A stretch of 64,000 bases of DNA from Mycolicibacterium baixiangningiae (GCF_016313185.1 NZ_CP066218.1:744001-808000), one strand, 5' to 3'; positions 1 through 10,709 are shown, counted from the first letter of the stretch. Notes: generated by a model from the sequence alone, not told the origin. Numbers and translations are program-made.

Positions 1-1258
1 CCCCACACCCCGTCGCGGCGTCCCGCAAGGCTGCCAACCCCACGCCCTGCTCGCCCGGTGCGCGCAGATCGTGGAGGAGTTGTTCCCTGGTTATCTCGAC
101 GAACTGGTCGAGGCGGGCGCCCATCGGTGGGACGACGGTGACATGTCGAGGTTCGACGTCAGCTTCGGCGGCCATGTGCTCAAGCGCGACGGCCGACTCC
201 CGAAACCCGGAATCCTGATCCAGCACTACAGCAGCCGGCCACTGGTCGAACAACTCGTGCGCCGCCGCGTGTTCGCACTGCCGCAGGTGACCGTGCGCGA
301 CGGACACCATGTCAGGAGCCTGACCACGGCCGGATCGCGCGTCACGGGAGTGCGCATCTCCGACAACTCCTCTGTCACAGTGAGTCTCGATGCCGATCTG
401 GTCGTCGACGCCTCCGGTCGCGGGTCGCGCGCACCGGTGTTCCTCGCCGAACTCGGTTATGGGCGACCGGAGGTCGAGGAACTGCTCATCCGCGTCGCAT
501 ACGCAAGCATGCCGGTGCGGATGCCGCCCGGAACGCTGCGGCAGCACATGGTCATCCGGACGTTCGAGCCGGGACGCCCGCGCACCTTCGCCCTCTTCCG
601 CTGCGAGGGCGACACCTACTTGGTGTCCGCCGCCACGCTGGGCCCGATTCGCCCGCCGACCACACCGGCCGAACTCCTCGATTTCGGTGAAGGCATCGCT
701 CCCGCGTACGCTCTCGCCGCCGTACGGGCCGCAGAACCGCTGGCCGGTGTCAGCGTGCACCAGTATCCGAGCAACCGCTGGCGGCGCTACGACAAGATGA
801 GGCGCCTGCCGGAGGGTTTCATCGTCCTCGGGGACGCGCTCTGTAGCTTCAACCCCGTCTACGGGCAGGGTATGACGGTCGCCGCGATCGAGGCGACGAT
901 CCTGCGGGACTGCTTGCGTGGCGGCGACGCCGACTTGCCGCGTCGCTTCCACCGCGCCGCCGCCAGACCCGTCCGGGTGGCGTGGCAGACCGCGGTCGGA
1001 TCCGACCTCGCGCTGCCGGAAGTGCACGGCCGGCCGTCACCGTCGATGCGGTTGACCAACGCCTACACCGAACACGTGCTGCGGGCCGCCGAGGTCGATC
1101 CCCTTGTCGTCCAGGAGTTCCTGCGCGTGGTGGGGATGGTCGCGCCTCCCGCGAGCCTGCTGCACCCGGCGTTCATGATGCGGGTGGCGCGGGCAGGGCG
1201 GCGGCGCGCAGGGGCGCCGGGGGCGGGTGCTTCGGTCCTCACGGCAGCAGGGCAGTGA
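1..1258 (+). CDS. FAD-dependent monooxygenase-like oxidoreductase, 5' end cut by the window
   Basis: The reading frame is open from base 2, with GVPQG and HALL residues ahead of the first internal GTG at 71, so the true start and the N-terminal GxGxxG FAD motif lie outside the window. Visible family features are a VVDASGRGS segment (second dinucleotide-binding region) and FIVLGDALCSFNPVYGQGMTVA, cited here in parts: GDA followed by the NPVYGQG loop that contacts FAD in hydroxylases of the PHBH/geranylgeranyl-reductase fold. The substrate cannot be told. The 3' end overlaps the convergent LuxR gene by 20 bp. Confidence 0.85.
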   Translation, partial: PTPRRGVPQGCQPHALLARCAQIVEELFPGYLDELVEAGAHRWDDGDMSRFDVSFGGHVLKRDGRLPKPGILIQHYSSRPLVEQLVRRRVFALPQVTVRDGHHVRSLTTAGSRVTGVRISDNSSVTVSLDADLVVDASGRGSRAPVFLAELGYGRPEVEELLIRVAYASMPVRMPPGTLRQHMVIRTFEPGRPRTFALFRCEGDTYLVSAATLGPIRPPTTPAELLDFGEGIAPAYALAAVRAAEPLAGVSVHQYPSNRWRRYDKMRRLPEGFIVLGDALCSFNPVYGQGMTVAAIEATILRDCLRGGDADLPRRFHRAAARPVRVAWQTAVGSDLALPEVHGRPSPSMRLTNAYTEHVLRAAEVDPLVVQEFLRVVGMVAPPASLLHPAFMMRVARAGRRRAGAPGAGASVLTAAGQ

Positions 1259-2339
1259 GGAGACGGACCAGTTCGGCCTGCCGGTGCGTGTCCGTTTTGT
1301 CGAAGACGTGCTGCAGGTGGGTCTTGACCGTCGCGACGGACACCGACAGCTCCTCCGAGATCGGCGCCAGCCCCTGACCGCTCGTGACTCGTAGCGCGAC
1401 GTCGGATTCACCGTTGGTGAGGCCGAACAGGTTGCGCAGCATGTCCTTCGGCGGCTGCGGCCGGTCGTCGGGATCGACGATCACGAGCAGCGCTCTGGGA
1501 TCTTCGCCGTCGTGGTCCGCACCTGCGGGGAACGGGAACGTGTGTACGACGTAGGTCCGCCCGCCCGAGGGCCTCGGGCACAGCACCGACGCACCACTTC
1601 GGGCGCCGCCGACGTCCATCCCGAGCGCGGCGGCTACCGCCCGCTGGAGCGCGCCGTCCACGTCGGATCGGGCCGCACGAAGCCGGCCTGATCGCACCGT
1701 GAGGCCGTCGGCCCGGTGCAGTAGGTCCGAAGCTGCGGAATTACAATGCAGGACAACGTTGTTCGCGCAGAGCACCAGAACGGCCTGCCGCATGCTGTCG
1801 ATGGCTCCGGCGAGGTCCGCGGCGTCACGCCTCAGGTCGTCGAGGTGTTTCTCGGTGCGCAGCGTCTGTTGCAGGTGGGGGACCAGCGCGCGAACCAACT
1901 CCACCCGGTCGGGACCGGCGAACGGTTCGTCGAGCAGCGGCGCCGCGACGAGGAAACTGGTCAGCGACGGGGCGTCGGACAACCGCACGAAGACGCCGTC
2001 CTGCACGTCGAACCTGCGTATCCAGTCGAGGTTGAACTCCGAGCGGGCATCGATCGCGATCAGCGACTGGCCGTCACGGATGGTGCCGACGGGCGAGCGT
2101 TCGACGGCTTCCAGGACGTAGTCGATGCTTCGGTAGTAGGCGTTGTACGAGCTCTGCGCCTCCGGCACGATGCTGGCGTACTTCGCCAGGCGACTCGATC
2201 CGTCCGCGGTGATCATCGCGGCGGTGGTGGCGCCCAGCATGCCCCGCACCGCGTCCATGGCGTCCACCCACTGCTCGGGTGTGACAGCGGCGTCGTAGAT
2301 CGCCGAGACTAGGCGCGAGAACTCGTCGAGTGTGACCAT
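1239..2339 (-). CDS. LuxR-family (FixJ/NarL-type HTH) transcriptional regulator
   Basis: About 366 aa. The C-terminus (about residues 300-360) is a LuxR helix-turn-helix: GLTNGESDVALRV, then LSVSVATVKTHLQHVFDK and a hydrophobic tail. The N-terminal 200 residues look like a sensory PAS/GAF-like module, with LCANNVVLHCNSAASDLL resembling a PAS core. The frame stays open to 2648, but I chose the ATG at 2339 because AAGGGG lies 8 nt upstream and the residues before it look non-coding. It converges on the FAD monooxygenase and may control it. This type is common beside oxidoreductases in mycobacteria. No phosphoacceptor receiver domain is present. Confidence 0.85.
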   Translation of the reverse strand: MVTLDEFSRLVSAIYDAAVTPEQWVDAMDAVRGMLGATTAAMITADGSSRLAKYASIVPEAQSSYNAYYRSIDYVLEAVERSPVGTIRDGQSLIAIDARSEFNLDWIRRFDVQDGVFVRLSDAPSLTSFLVAAPLLDEPFAGPDRVELVRALVPHLQQTLRTEKHLDDLRRDAADLAGAIDSMRQAVLVLCANNVVLHCNSAASDLLHRADGLTVRSGRLRAARSDVDGALQRAVAAALGMDVGGARSGASVLCPRPSGGRTYVVHTFPFPAGADHDGEDPRALLVIVDPDDRPQPPKDMLRNLFGLTNGESDVALRVTSGQGLAPISEELSVSVATVKTHLQHVFDKTDTHRQAELVRLLTALLP

Positions 2340-2472
2340 CTCCGGCACCCCTTGCGGACAACCGTTCTCATCGCAAAACCCCCGTTTGTGCGTACACCGA
2401 CTGTAGTTCGTACCGGGCACGCTGACAGTGCTCGCGAAGAGGCTGCTTCCATCGTCAAAAGCAGAAGCGGGA

Positions 2473-4155
2473 CTACGCCTTGAGCGTGCGCACCGCCTGG
2501 ATGCGAGCCTGCAACTGATCTGACGTCGCTGCGGCCACCGGCGGCCCGCCACAGATACGGCGCAGCTCGTTGTGGATCCACCCGTGCGGCTTCCCGAGAC
2601 GGTGATGCGCCAGCGACACCAGGGTGTTGAGTTCCGACCGCAGCTCACGGAGCTGGCCGTAGGGGGTCACCGGCGGTGGCTCGCCGGAGGCGGTGCGCCT
2701 GGTGAGCTGCTCTTCCTGCCTACGACGCAACAGGTCTCGCATCTGAGCGGAATCGAGCAGCCCCGGTATCCCGAGGTAGTCGGCCTCCTCGTCACTGCCG
2801 GCCGGGGTGGCGGTGCCGAACGACGACCCGTCGAAGATCACCTGATCCAGTTCCGCGCTGGCTCCCAGGGATTCGAACCCGCGGTCCTCGTCGGTGGGCT
2901 CGCTGCGCCGGCGCTCGACGAGCTCCTCGTCGCCCATCGACTCCCGGTGGGGTTTGCCGAGCACATGGTCGCGTTGCGCTTCCATCTGGCTGGCCAGATC
3001 CAGCAGGGTCGGCACCGACGGCACGAAAATGCTCGCCGTCTCACCGGTGCGCCGCGACCGCACGAAGCGTCCGATCGCCTGAGCGAAGAACAGCGGCGTC
3101 GACGCACTGGTGGCGTAGACGCCGACCGCCAGTCGCGGCACGTCGACACCCTCGGACACCATCCGGACCGCCACCAGCCACGGGCTGTCCCCGGCCGCGT
3201 ACTCCGCGATCCGCGCCGACGACCCGGGGTCGTCGGAGAGCACCACCGTAGGAGCCTCGCCGGTCATCTTCGTCAGCAGCGCCGCGTACTGGCGGGCAGC
3301 GGTCTGATCGGTGGCGATGATCATCGCGCCGGCGTCGGGCATACCGCCGGCACGCAACTGTCGCAGCCGGGTGTCGGCGGCCTTGAGCACCGCCGGGATC
3401 CACTCGCCGTTGGCGTCGAGCACGGTGCGCCACGCCCGCGCGGTCTGTTCGGCGGACAGGGGTTCGCCGAGACGGGCGGCGTGCTCCTCGCCCGCGCTGC
3501 TGCGCCAGCGGGCCTCCCCGGAGTAGGCGAGGAAGATGACCGGCCGCACGACGCCGTCGGCCAAAGCGTCGGCATAGCCGTAGGTGTGGTCGGACTCCGA
3601 GCGCAGCAAACCCTCGGAGTCGGGGACGTACGAGACGAACGGGATGGGGCTGTCGTCACTGCGGAACGGTGTCCCGGTCAGCGACAGACGGCGGGTGGCG
3701 TCGTTGAACGCCTCACGCATCGCCTCACCCCACGTCTTGGCGTCACCGCCGTGGTGGATCTCGTCGAAGATGACGAGCGTCCGATAGTTCTCCGTGCGCA
3801 CCCGGTGCCGCGTGGGGTGGCTGGCGACCTGGGCGTAGGTGATCACGACCCCGTGGTACTCCGACGACGTCTGCGCCGAGGAGTTGCTGAACTTCGGGTC
3901 GAGCGCGATGCCCACCCGGGCGGCGGCCGTTGCCCACTGGATCTTGAGGTGTTCGGTGGGCACCACGACGGTGACGCGCTCGACGGTGCCGTCGGCCAGC
4001 AGTTCACCCGCGATGCGCAGGGCAAACGTGGTCTTCCCTGCGCCAGGGGTCGCGACCGCCAGGAAGTCGCGTGGTTTGGCGCCAAGATACCGCACCAATG
4101 CCCGACGCTGCCAGCCACGCAAAGCCTGGGTGTCGGGCGCTGCATATGCCCGCAC
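2473..4155 (-). CDS. DEAD/DEAH-box superfamily 2 helicase
   Basis: 560 aa with a GTG start, preceded by GAGGAG at 7 nt. A longer open frame to 4335 lacks helicase-like sequence. Superfamily 2 motifs appear in order: Walker A ATPGAGKTT (about residue 40), FDEIHHGG (motif II, DEIH), SLTGTPFRSD (motif III), and QAIGRFVRSRRTG (motif VI arginine finger). This layout resembles the helicase subunit of type I/III restriction enzymes and UvrB/RAD25-like repair helicases, but no nuclease or methylase is adjacent. It is divergent from the UvrA-like gene with a 218-bp gap, so a DNA-repair role is a reasonable inference. Located in the cytoplasm. Confidence 0.9.
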   Translation of the reverse strand: MRAYAAPDTQALRGWQRRALVRYLGAKPRDFLAVATPGAGKTTFALRIAGELLADGTVERVTVVVPTEHLKIQWATAAARVGIALDPKFSNSSAQTSSEYHGVVITYAQVASHPTRHRVRTENYRTLVIFDEIHHGGDAKTWGEAMREAFNDATRRLSLTGTPFRSDDSPIPFVSYVPDSEGLLRSESDHTYGYADALADGVVRPVIFLAYSGEARWRSSAGEEHAARLGEPLSAEQTARAWRTVLDANGEWIPAVLKAADTRLRQLRAGGMPDAGAMIIATDQTAARQYAALLTKMTGEAPTVVLSDDPGSSARIAEYAAGDSPWLVAVRMVSEGVDVPRLAVGVYATSASTPLFFAQAIGRFVRSRRTGETASIFVPSVPTLLDLASQMEAQRDHVLGKPHRESMGDEELVERRRSEPTDEDRGFESLGASAELDQVIFDGSSFGTATPAGSDEEADYLGIPGLLDSAQMRDLLRRRQEEQLTRRTASGEPPPVTPYGQLRELRSELNTLVSLAHHRLGKPHGWIHNELRRICGGPPVAAATSDQLQARIQAVRTLKA

Positions 4156-4373
4156 CCAGAGACTCCTCACTGATCGGACAGAGCCTAGCGCAACGGATTC
4201 CGGCCGCGCACTTCCGCATGGCGCGTCGCCGGACAGACGGTGTGTCGCCGTCACTCGCGATCGGGGCTCGGCAATTCGCTGCCCGGCGAGTCGTGCCGGC
4301 GCCCGCCGTGGCGTGCAGGGTGCAGCAAACGCCATGCGTGCCAGGGGACAACGTGGGTACTCTTCTGCGCACG

Positions 4374-6911
4374 ATGACGACCACCTCTGATCCGCCCAGC
4401 GACGAGCACGATCCGTGCGTGCGTGTCTATGGCACGCGGGTGCACAACCTCAAAGGCGTCGACGTCGCCGCTCCGCGTGACGCGCTCGTCGCGTTCACCG
4501 GCATCTCCGGGTCGGGCAAATCGTCGCTGGCGTTCGGCACCATCTACGCCGAGGCGCAACGCCGATACTTCGAGTCGGTCGCCCCGTACGCGCGGCGGTT
4601 ACTGCTGCCGACCGGCGCCCCGAAGGTGGACGACATCACCGGGTTGCCGCCCGCGGTCGCGCTGCAGCAGCGGAGGGGGACGGCCACGTCGCGGTCGACG
4701 GTGGGCACCGTCACAACACTGTCCAACCTGCTGCGGATGCTGTTCTCGCGTGCAGGCACCTACCCGCACGGTGCTACCGAACGCCTGGACTCTGACGCGT
4801 TCTCACCGAACACCGCTGTCGGGGCATGCCCGGAGTGTCACGGCCTGGGCCGGATCCATCAGGTGACGGAGGAGACGCTGGTTCCCGATCCGTCGCTGAC
4901 CATCCGGGAAGGCGCCGTCGCCGCGTGGCCGGGGGCGTGGCAGGGCCAGAACCTGCGCGACATCCTCATCACCCTCGGCTACGACATCGACAAGCCGTGG
5001 CGGAAACTGCCGAAGCGGCACCGTGATTGGATTCTCTTCACCGACGAGCAACCGACCGTCGAAATCGATCCGGGGCAGCACCCCGTCACCGCCGACTACC
5101 ACTACAACGGGACGTTCTCGAGTGCGGAACGTCACGTCCGGCACACCCTGGCCAACTCGCAGAGCGCGACGATGCGCCGCCGGGTGCTGCAGTACGTCAA
5201 CAGCGTCGCGTGCGGGTTGTGTCACGGGTCGGGACTGCGCCCGGAAGCGTTGAGGGTCACCTTCGCGGGCCGCACGATCGCCGACTACGTGGCGATGCCG
5301 CTGGCCGAACTCGCCGACACGCTACAACCGATCGCCGCGCGCACCGATGCGGCGGCGGCGTTCGAGTCGACGGCGTCCGGTGAGCTGACCGAGGTCGCCA
5401 CGATGATCGCCACCGACCTCGTCGCCCGCATCCAGGTGCTCATCGACCTGGGCCTGGGTTATCTGACACTCAACCGCCGCACCCCGACCGTCTCGCCGGG
5501 GGAACTGCAACGGCTCCGGTTGGCCACTCAGCTGCGCGCCGGGCTGTTCGGGGTGCTCTACGTCCTCGACGAACCGTCCGCGGGTCTGCACCCCGCCGAC
5601 GCCGAGCCCCTGCTGGACGTGCTGGATCGCCTTCGGCGAGCTGGCAATTCGGTGTTCTTGGTCGAACACGACATGGACGTGGTGCGCCGCGCCGACTGGA
5701 TCGTCGACGTCGGTCCCGGCGCAGGCGAACTCGGCGGGCAGATCCTCTACAGCGGTCCGGTGCCGGGTCTCGCCGACATCAGTGAATCGGTCACCGGCAG
5801 ATACCTCTTCGACACCGCACCGACGAGGGCCCGGTCGCCGCGCGCACCGTCGGAATGGCTACGGCTGCGGGGGATTTCGTCGCACAACCTGCGCGACGTC
5901 GACGTCGACCTGCCTCTCGGCGTCTTCACCGCGGTCACCGGTGTGTCGGGATCGGGTAAGTCGACGCTCGTGGGGAAAGTGCTCGGCGACGTGGTGAACC
6001 GCCATCTGGGCCGCGCGGTGTACCAGCTGGATTCCGACGCCGACGGCGAGGACTCAGACGCCGAGGTCGTCGACCTCGAGCACGATGCGTCCATCGGTGT
6101 GAGCGCCGAAGGAGTGGAGGCGATCACCCGGTTGGTGGCGGTCGACCAGCGGCCGATCGGGCGGACCCCCCGCTCGACGCTGGCCACCTACACCGGACTC
6201 TTCGACGCCGTCCGGCGCGAGTTCGCGGCGACGCCCGCGGCTCGTCGGAAAGGCTGGACAGCGGGCCGGTTCTCGTTCAACGTCGCCGAGGGCCGCTGCC
6301 CGACCTGTCAGGGCGAAGGCTTCGTATCGGTCGAATTGCTTTTCCTGCCAGGCACATACGGCACCTGCCCGACGTGTCAGGGAGCTCGCTACAACGAGGC
6401 CACCCTGGGGGTGCGATACCGCGACCGCACGATCGCCGATGTGCTCGCGATGACCGTCGACGAGGCGTCGGAGTTCTTCGCCGACAACGCGGGCGCCTCG
6501 CGCAGCCTGACGACGCTGCGCGAGGTGGGGCTCGGCTATCTGCGGCTCGGGCAACCCGCGACTGAACTGTCCGGCGGTGAGGCGCAGCGCATCAAACTGG
6601 CGTCGGAGCTTCAACGGCCCCGGCGCGGTCACACGCTCTACGTGCTGGACGAACCCACCACCGGGCTGCACCCGGCCGATGTGGACCTGCTCGATGCACA
6701 GCTGCACCGCCTCGTCGATGCGGGCAACACGGTCGTGGTGGCCGAACACGAGATGCGGATGGTCGCGGGGTCGGACTGGGTCGTCGACCTCGGACCCGGC
6801 GCGGGCACCGACGGCGGGCAGGTGGTCGCGACGGGAACGCCGCAGGAGGTAAGTAGGTCCGAGCGCAGCCGTACCGCTCCGTACCTGGCCGCGCGCCTGG
6901 TCACCCGGTGA
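4374..6911 (+). CDS. UvrA-like ABC ATPase (UvrA2 class)
   Basis: 845 aa, shorter than canonical UvrA (about 950-970). Two tandem ABC ATPase modules are visible: Walker A GISGSGKSSL near residue 45 and GVSGSGKSTL near 530. Zinc-binding CxxC pairs are at CPECHG/CGLCHGSG and CPTCQGEG/CPTCQG. The second signature is intact (LSGGEAQRIKLASEL); the first is altered to SPGELQRLRLATQL. The shorter length suggests reduced UvrB-binding/insertion regions, as in UvrA2 proteins linked to DNA-damage or drug tolerance. The ATG at 4374 begins the conserved protein, and the upstream extension to 4071 lies over the divergent helicase. A TACTCT hexamer at 4358-4363 may be its -10 element. Confidence 0.92.
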   Translation: MTTTSDPPSDEHDPCVRVYGTRVHNLKGVDVAAPRDALVAFTGISGSGKSSLAFGTIYAEAQRRYFESVAPYARRLLLPTGAPKVDDITGLPPAVALQQRRGTATSRSTVGTVTTLSNLLRMLFSRAGTYPHGATERLDSDAFSPNTAVGACPECHGLGRIHQVTEETLVPDPSLTIREGAVAAWPGAWQGQNLRDILITLGYDIDKPWRKLPKRHRDWILFTDEQPTVEIDPGQHPVTADYHYNGTFSSAERHVRHTLANSQSATMRRRVLQYVNSVACGLCHGSGLRPEALRVTFAGRTIADYVAMPLAELADTLQPIAARTDAAAAFESTASGELTEVATMIATDLVARIQVLIDLGLGYLTLNRRTPTVSPGELQRLRLATQLRAGLFGVLYVLDEPSAGLHPADAEPLLDVLDRLRRAGNSVFLVEHDMDVVRRADWIVDVGPGAGELGGQILYSGPVPGLADISESVTGRYLFDTAPTRARSPRAPSEWLRLRGISSHNLRDVDVDLPLGVFTAVTGVSGSGKSTLVGKVLGDVVNRHLGRAVYQLDSDADGEDSDAEVVDLEHDASIGVSAEGVEAITRLVAVDQRPIGRTPRSTLATYTGLFDAVRREFAATPAARRKGWTAGRFSFNVAEGRCPTCQGEGFVSVELLFLPGTYGTCPTCQGARYNEATLGVRYRDRTIADVLAMTVDEASEFFADNAGASRSLTTLREVGLGYLRLGQPATELSGGEAQRIKLASELQRPRRGHTLYVLDEPTTGLHPADVDLLDAQLHRLVDAGNTVVVAEHEMRMVAGSDWVVDLGPGAGTDGGQVVATGTPQEVSRSERSRTAPYLAARLVTR

Positions 6912-6914
6912 CGC

Positions 6915-7412
6915 TCACTCGACGAAGAAGTTGTCGTTCTTGACGAACCACTCTCGGCGCTCGTCGTCGGTCAGCTCGCCGAGCTGGGCCAGGCCTTCGA
7001 AGTAGTGCTCACGCGGGGCGCCCGGAGCGAACAGCATCAGGAGCGACGCGGCCTCGTCGGCCTCGTTGCGGAAGCCGTGGATGCCACCGGGCGGCACGTA
7101 GAGGAAGTCGTTCTTCGTGCCGTCCTTCCAGTCGGTGCCGTCGTAGAGCCTGATGCTGCCCGACAGCACGAAGAACGCCTCGGACATGGCGCGGTGGAAA
7201 TGCGGCCCCGGTCCGCCGCCGCGCGGGGCGATCTCCACGCGGTAGAGGCCGTAATCCCCGCCGGTCGCGTCCTGGTCGGCGAGATAGTGGTACTGGACCA
7301 GACCGAAGGAGTCGTAGTCCGGCGGCTCGTCTCCGCGCTTGAGCCACGCGCTGACCTCCGGTTCGTCCTTGGTGTAGCGCGGCGGGGGATAGGGCGGCAC
7401 GACCAGGGACAC
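6915..7412 (-). CDS. Small cupin-domain protein
   Basis: 165 aa from a GTG only 11 nt after the upstream SDR stop codon. A second GTG lies 12 nt further in; neither has a clear ribosome site, so translation may be coupled to the SDR gene. The cupin core is clear: GPHFHRAMSEAFFVLSGSI gives motif 1 (H-x-H ... E), and FLYVPPGGIHGFRN gives motif 2 with its histidine, so a mononuclear metal site is likely. The substrate is unknown. It ends 3 bp from the convergent UvrA-like gene. The SDR-cupin arrangement suggests one small operon for metabolism of an unidentified compound. Confidence 0.85.
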   Translation of the reverse strand: MSLVVPPYPPPRYTKDEPEVSAWLKRGDEPPDYDSFGLVQYHYLADQDATGGDYGLYRVEIAPRGGGPGPHFHRAMSEAFFVLSGSIRLYDGTDWKDGTKNDFLYVPPGGIHGFRNEADEAASLLMLFAPGAPREHYFEGLAQLGELTDDERREWFVKNDNFFVE

Positions 7413-7423
7413 AGGAGGAGAGC

Positions 7424-8320
7424 CTAGAGCGGAAACGTCACTCCGGTGAGCTGTTCGGAGACCGCCCACAGCCGGCGCGCCAGCGCTTCGTCGCGTGACT
7501 GGCTGCTGGAACCGACGAGCTTCGGGTACCCGCGCGTTTCGCCGATGCCGCTCGGCCCGTAGTACTGCCCGCCGCGCACCTCGGGGTCGGTCGCGGCCCG
7601 CAGCGTGGGCAGGGCGCCCATCGCCGGGCTCTGGGCGACGAGGGGAACCAGCGGGTTGAAGACGGACGGGAGGTGTCGCATCAGCTCGGTGTTGGACAGA
7701 CCCGGGTGGGCGGCCACGGCGATGGTGCCGGTCTCGCCGAGGCGGCGCTGCAGCTCGTAGGTGAACAGCAGGTTCGCCAGCTTCGACTGTCCGTAGGCGC
7801 CGACCCGGCTGTAGCTGCGTTCCCACTGCAGGTCGTCGAAGTGGATGGCGGCCTGGATGCGGTGCCCGACGCTGCTGACCGTCACCACCCGCGAATCCGG
7901 TACCGCCAGCAGGTTTTCCAGCAGCAGCCCGGTGAGTGCGAAGTGGCCGAGGTGGTTGGTGCCGAACTGCAGCTCGAAACCGTCCTCGGTGGTCTGCTTC
8001 GGCGGGTACATCACCCCGGCGTTGTTGATCAGCAGGTCGATGCGCGGGAACGCGGTGTTGAGTTCGTCGGCCGCGGCGCGGACCGACCGGAGCGAACCGA
8101 GGTCGAGGCTCTGGAGCGTGACTGTTGCGCCCGGCTGGGCGGCGGCGATCTCGTCGGCGGCCTTCTTGCCCTTCTCGGTGTCGCGCACCGCGAGCACGAC
8201 GTGTGCGCCGTGGGCGGCCAGCGCTTTGGCGGTGGCCAGGCCGAGGCCGGTGTTGGCGCCGGTGATGACCGCGGTGCGGCCTGACTGGGCGGGGATGTCG
8301 GCTGCGGTCCACTTCGGCAT
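7424..8320 (-). CDS. Short-chain dehydrogenase/reductase (retinol-dehydrogenase-like)
   Basis: 298 aa. Classical SDR motifs are present: TGANTGLG cofactor loop near residue 20, NNAGVM near 95, a catalytic serine in VVTVSSVGHR, and YGQSK with the catalytic tyrosine and lysine near residue 175. Starts at ATG with AGGAGG 5 nt upstream (8327-8332). Homologues of this type act on lipophilic alcohols, ketones or chlorophyll-like rings; the substrate here is unknown. The ribosome-binding region is squeezed against the divergent TetR fragment, whose start codon is only 15 bp away, leaving almost no room for a normal divergent promoter. Confidence 0.9.
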   Translation of the reverse strand: MPKWTAADIPAQSGRTAVITGANTGLGLATAKALAAHGAHVVLAVRDTEKGKKAADEIAAAQPGATVTLQSLDLGSLRSVRAAADELNTAFPRIDLLINNAGVMYPPKQTTEDGFELQFGTNHLGHFALTGLLLENLLAVPDSRVVTVSSVGHRIQAAIHFDDLQWERSYSRVGAYGQSKLANLLFTYELQRRLGETGTIAVAAHPGLSNTELMRHLPSVFNPLVPLVAQSPAMGALPTLRAATDPEVRGGQYYGPSGIGETRGYPKLVGSSSQSRDEALARRLWAVSEQLTGVTFPL

Positions 8321-8334
8321 GGGGTCCTCCTACA

Positions 8335-8817
8335 ATGAAAGCGGGACTTGCGGTCCCGGTCGACAAGATCGCCCGGCGCGCCGGCGTCGGCGCCGGCACG
8401 ATCTACCGTCACTTTCCCACCAAAGAGGCGTTGTACGCGGCCGTCGTCGAACACCGTCTCCACGAGATGGCCGACCGGGGCAGGCAGCTGCTGACATCCG
8501 GCGACCCCGGCGAGGCGCTGTTCGCGTTCCTGCGGGCGATGACGCTGGAGTGGGCTGCCTCCGACCACGTGCTGATCGATGCGCTGGCCGGGTGGGGTAT
8601 CGACGTCCACACCGTCACCCCCGAAGCGGACCGCGCCGCCCGCGCGCTGCTCGCCGAGCTGCTGGCCGCCGGGCAGGAGGCGGGTACCGTTCGAAGTGAC
8701 GTCGATGTGCCCGAACTCAAGGCGATCCTGGTCGGGTGCCAGGCCATCGGCGCGTACGACGGCGATGTCGCCGAACGGGCGACCACCGTGGTGATGGACG
8801 GTTTGCGCCCGCGCTGA
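8335..8817 (+). CDS. TetR-family regulator, apparently missing its N-terminal helix
   Basis: 160 aa. It begins directly at the helix-turn-helix: IARRAGVGAGTIYRHFPTKEALY is a textbook TetR recognition region (cited here as a long motif; key residues TIYRHF). TetR proteins normally carry 25-45 residues before this point, including helix 1. In-frame codons upstream of 8335 do not resemble that region and run into the divergent SDR gene, so the 5' part appears deleted. The C-terminal ligand domain (about residues 45-160) looks complete. It may be an inactive remnant or use an altered DNA-binding fold. It lies just upstream of the groEL2 promoter. Confidence 0.75.
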   Translation: MKAGLAVPVDKIARRAGVGAGTIYRHFPTKEALYAAVVEHRLHEMADRGRQLLTSGDPGEALFAFLRAMTLEWAASDHVLIDALAGWGIDVHTVTPEADRAARALLAELLAAGQEAGTVRSDVDVPELKAILVGCQAIGAYDGDVAERATTVVMDGLRPR

Positions 8818-8832
8818 ACGGTATGGCCGTGC

Positions 8833-8859
8833 CTTGCACTCTCCCTGGTCGAGTGCTAA
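8833..8859 (+). promoter_or_regulatory. CIRCE operator 1 (HrcA-binding) upstream of groEL2
   Basis: CTTGCACTC, nine bases, then GAGTGCTAA. This matches the CIRCE consensus (TTAGCACTC-N9-GAGTGCTAA) except for the first bases of the left arm. HrcA represses heat-shock genes through this element. Confidence 0.93.
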
Positions 8860-8866
8860 GAATGCA

Positions 8867-8893
8867 TTGGCACTCGCGACCGGTGAGTGCTAG
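8867..8893 (+). promoter_or_regulatory. CIRCE operator 2 upstream of groEL2
   Basis: TTGGCACTC, nine bases, then GAGTGCTAG. This second CIRCE copy starts 34 bp downstream of the start of the first, so both operators would face a similar side of the helix (about three turns). A tandem pair before groEL2 is consistent with tight HrcA control. Confidence 0.93.
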
Positions 8894-10633
<1,740 letters not shown>

Positions 10634-10647
10634 GTCCCTTTTGCGAG

Positions 10648-10680
10648 AGGCCCGGCTTGCTTCGGCGAGCCGGGCCTTTT
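10648..10680 (+). terminator. Rho-independent terminator after groEL2
   Basis: A 13-bp stem (AGGCCCGGCTTGC paired with GCGAGCCGGGCCT, one G-U) is closed by a UUCG tetraloop and followed by TTTT. It lies 14 bp after the groEL2 stop. It is the clearest intrinsic terminator in the window. Confidence 0.93.
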
Positions 10681-10709
10681 CGTATCCGCCTGCGGCCCGC
10701 CGCCTGCGC

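Noticed and set aside
2572-4173. Long open frame antisense to the helicase
   Set aside because: It is the high-GC mirror of a gene with clear helicase motifs; composition is Arg/Gly/His-rich with no fold or ribosome site.
4071-4373. 101-residue N-terminal extension of the UvrA-like protein
   Set aside because: It overlaps the divergent helicase start and lacks similarity to UvrA; ATG 4374 begins the conserved sequence.
6915-8399. Single 494-residue minus-strand protein spanning cupin and SDR
   Set aside because: Only the last third (from about 7412) is a real cupin; the rest is a shadow of the SDR in another frame.
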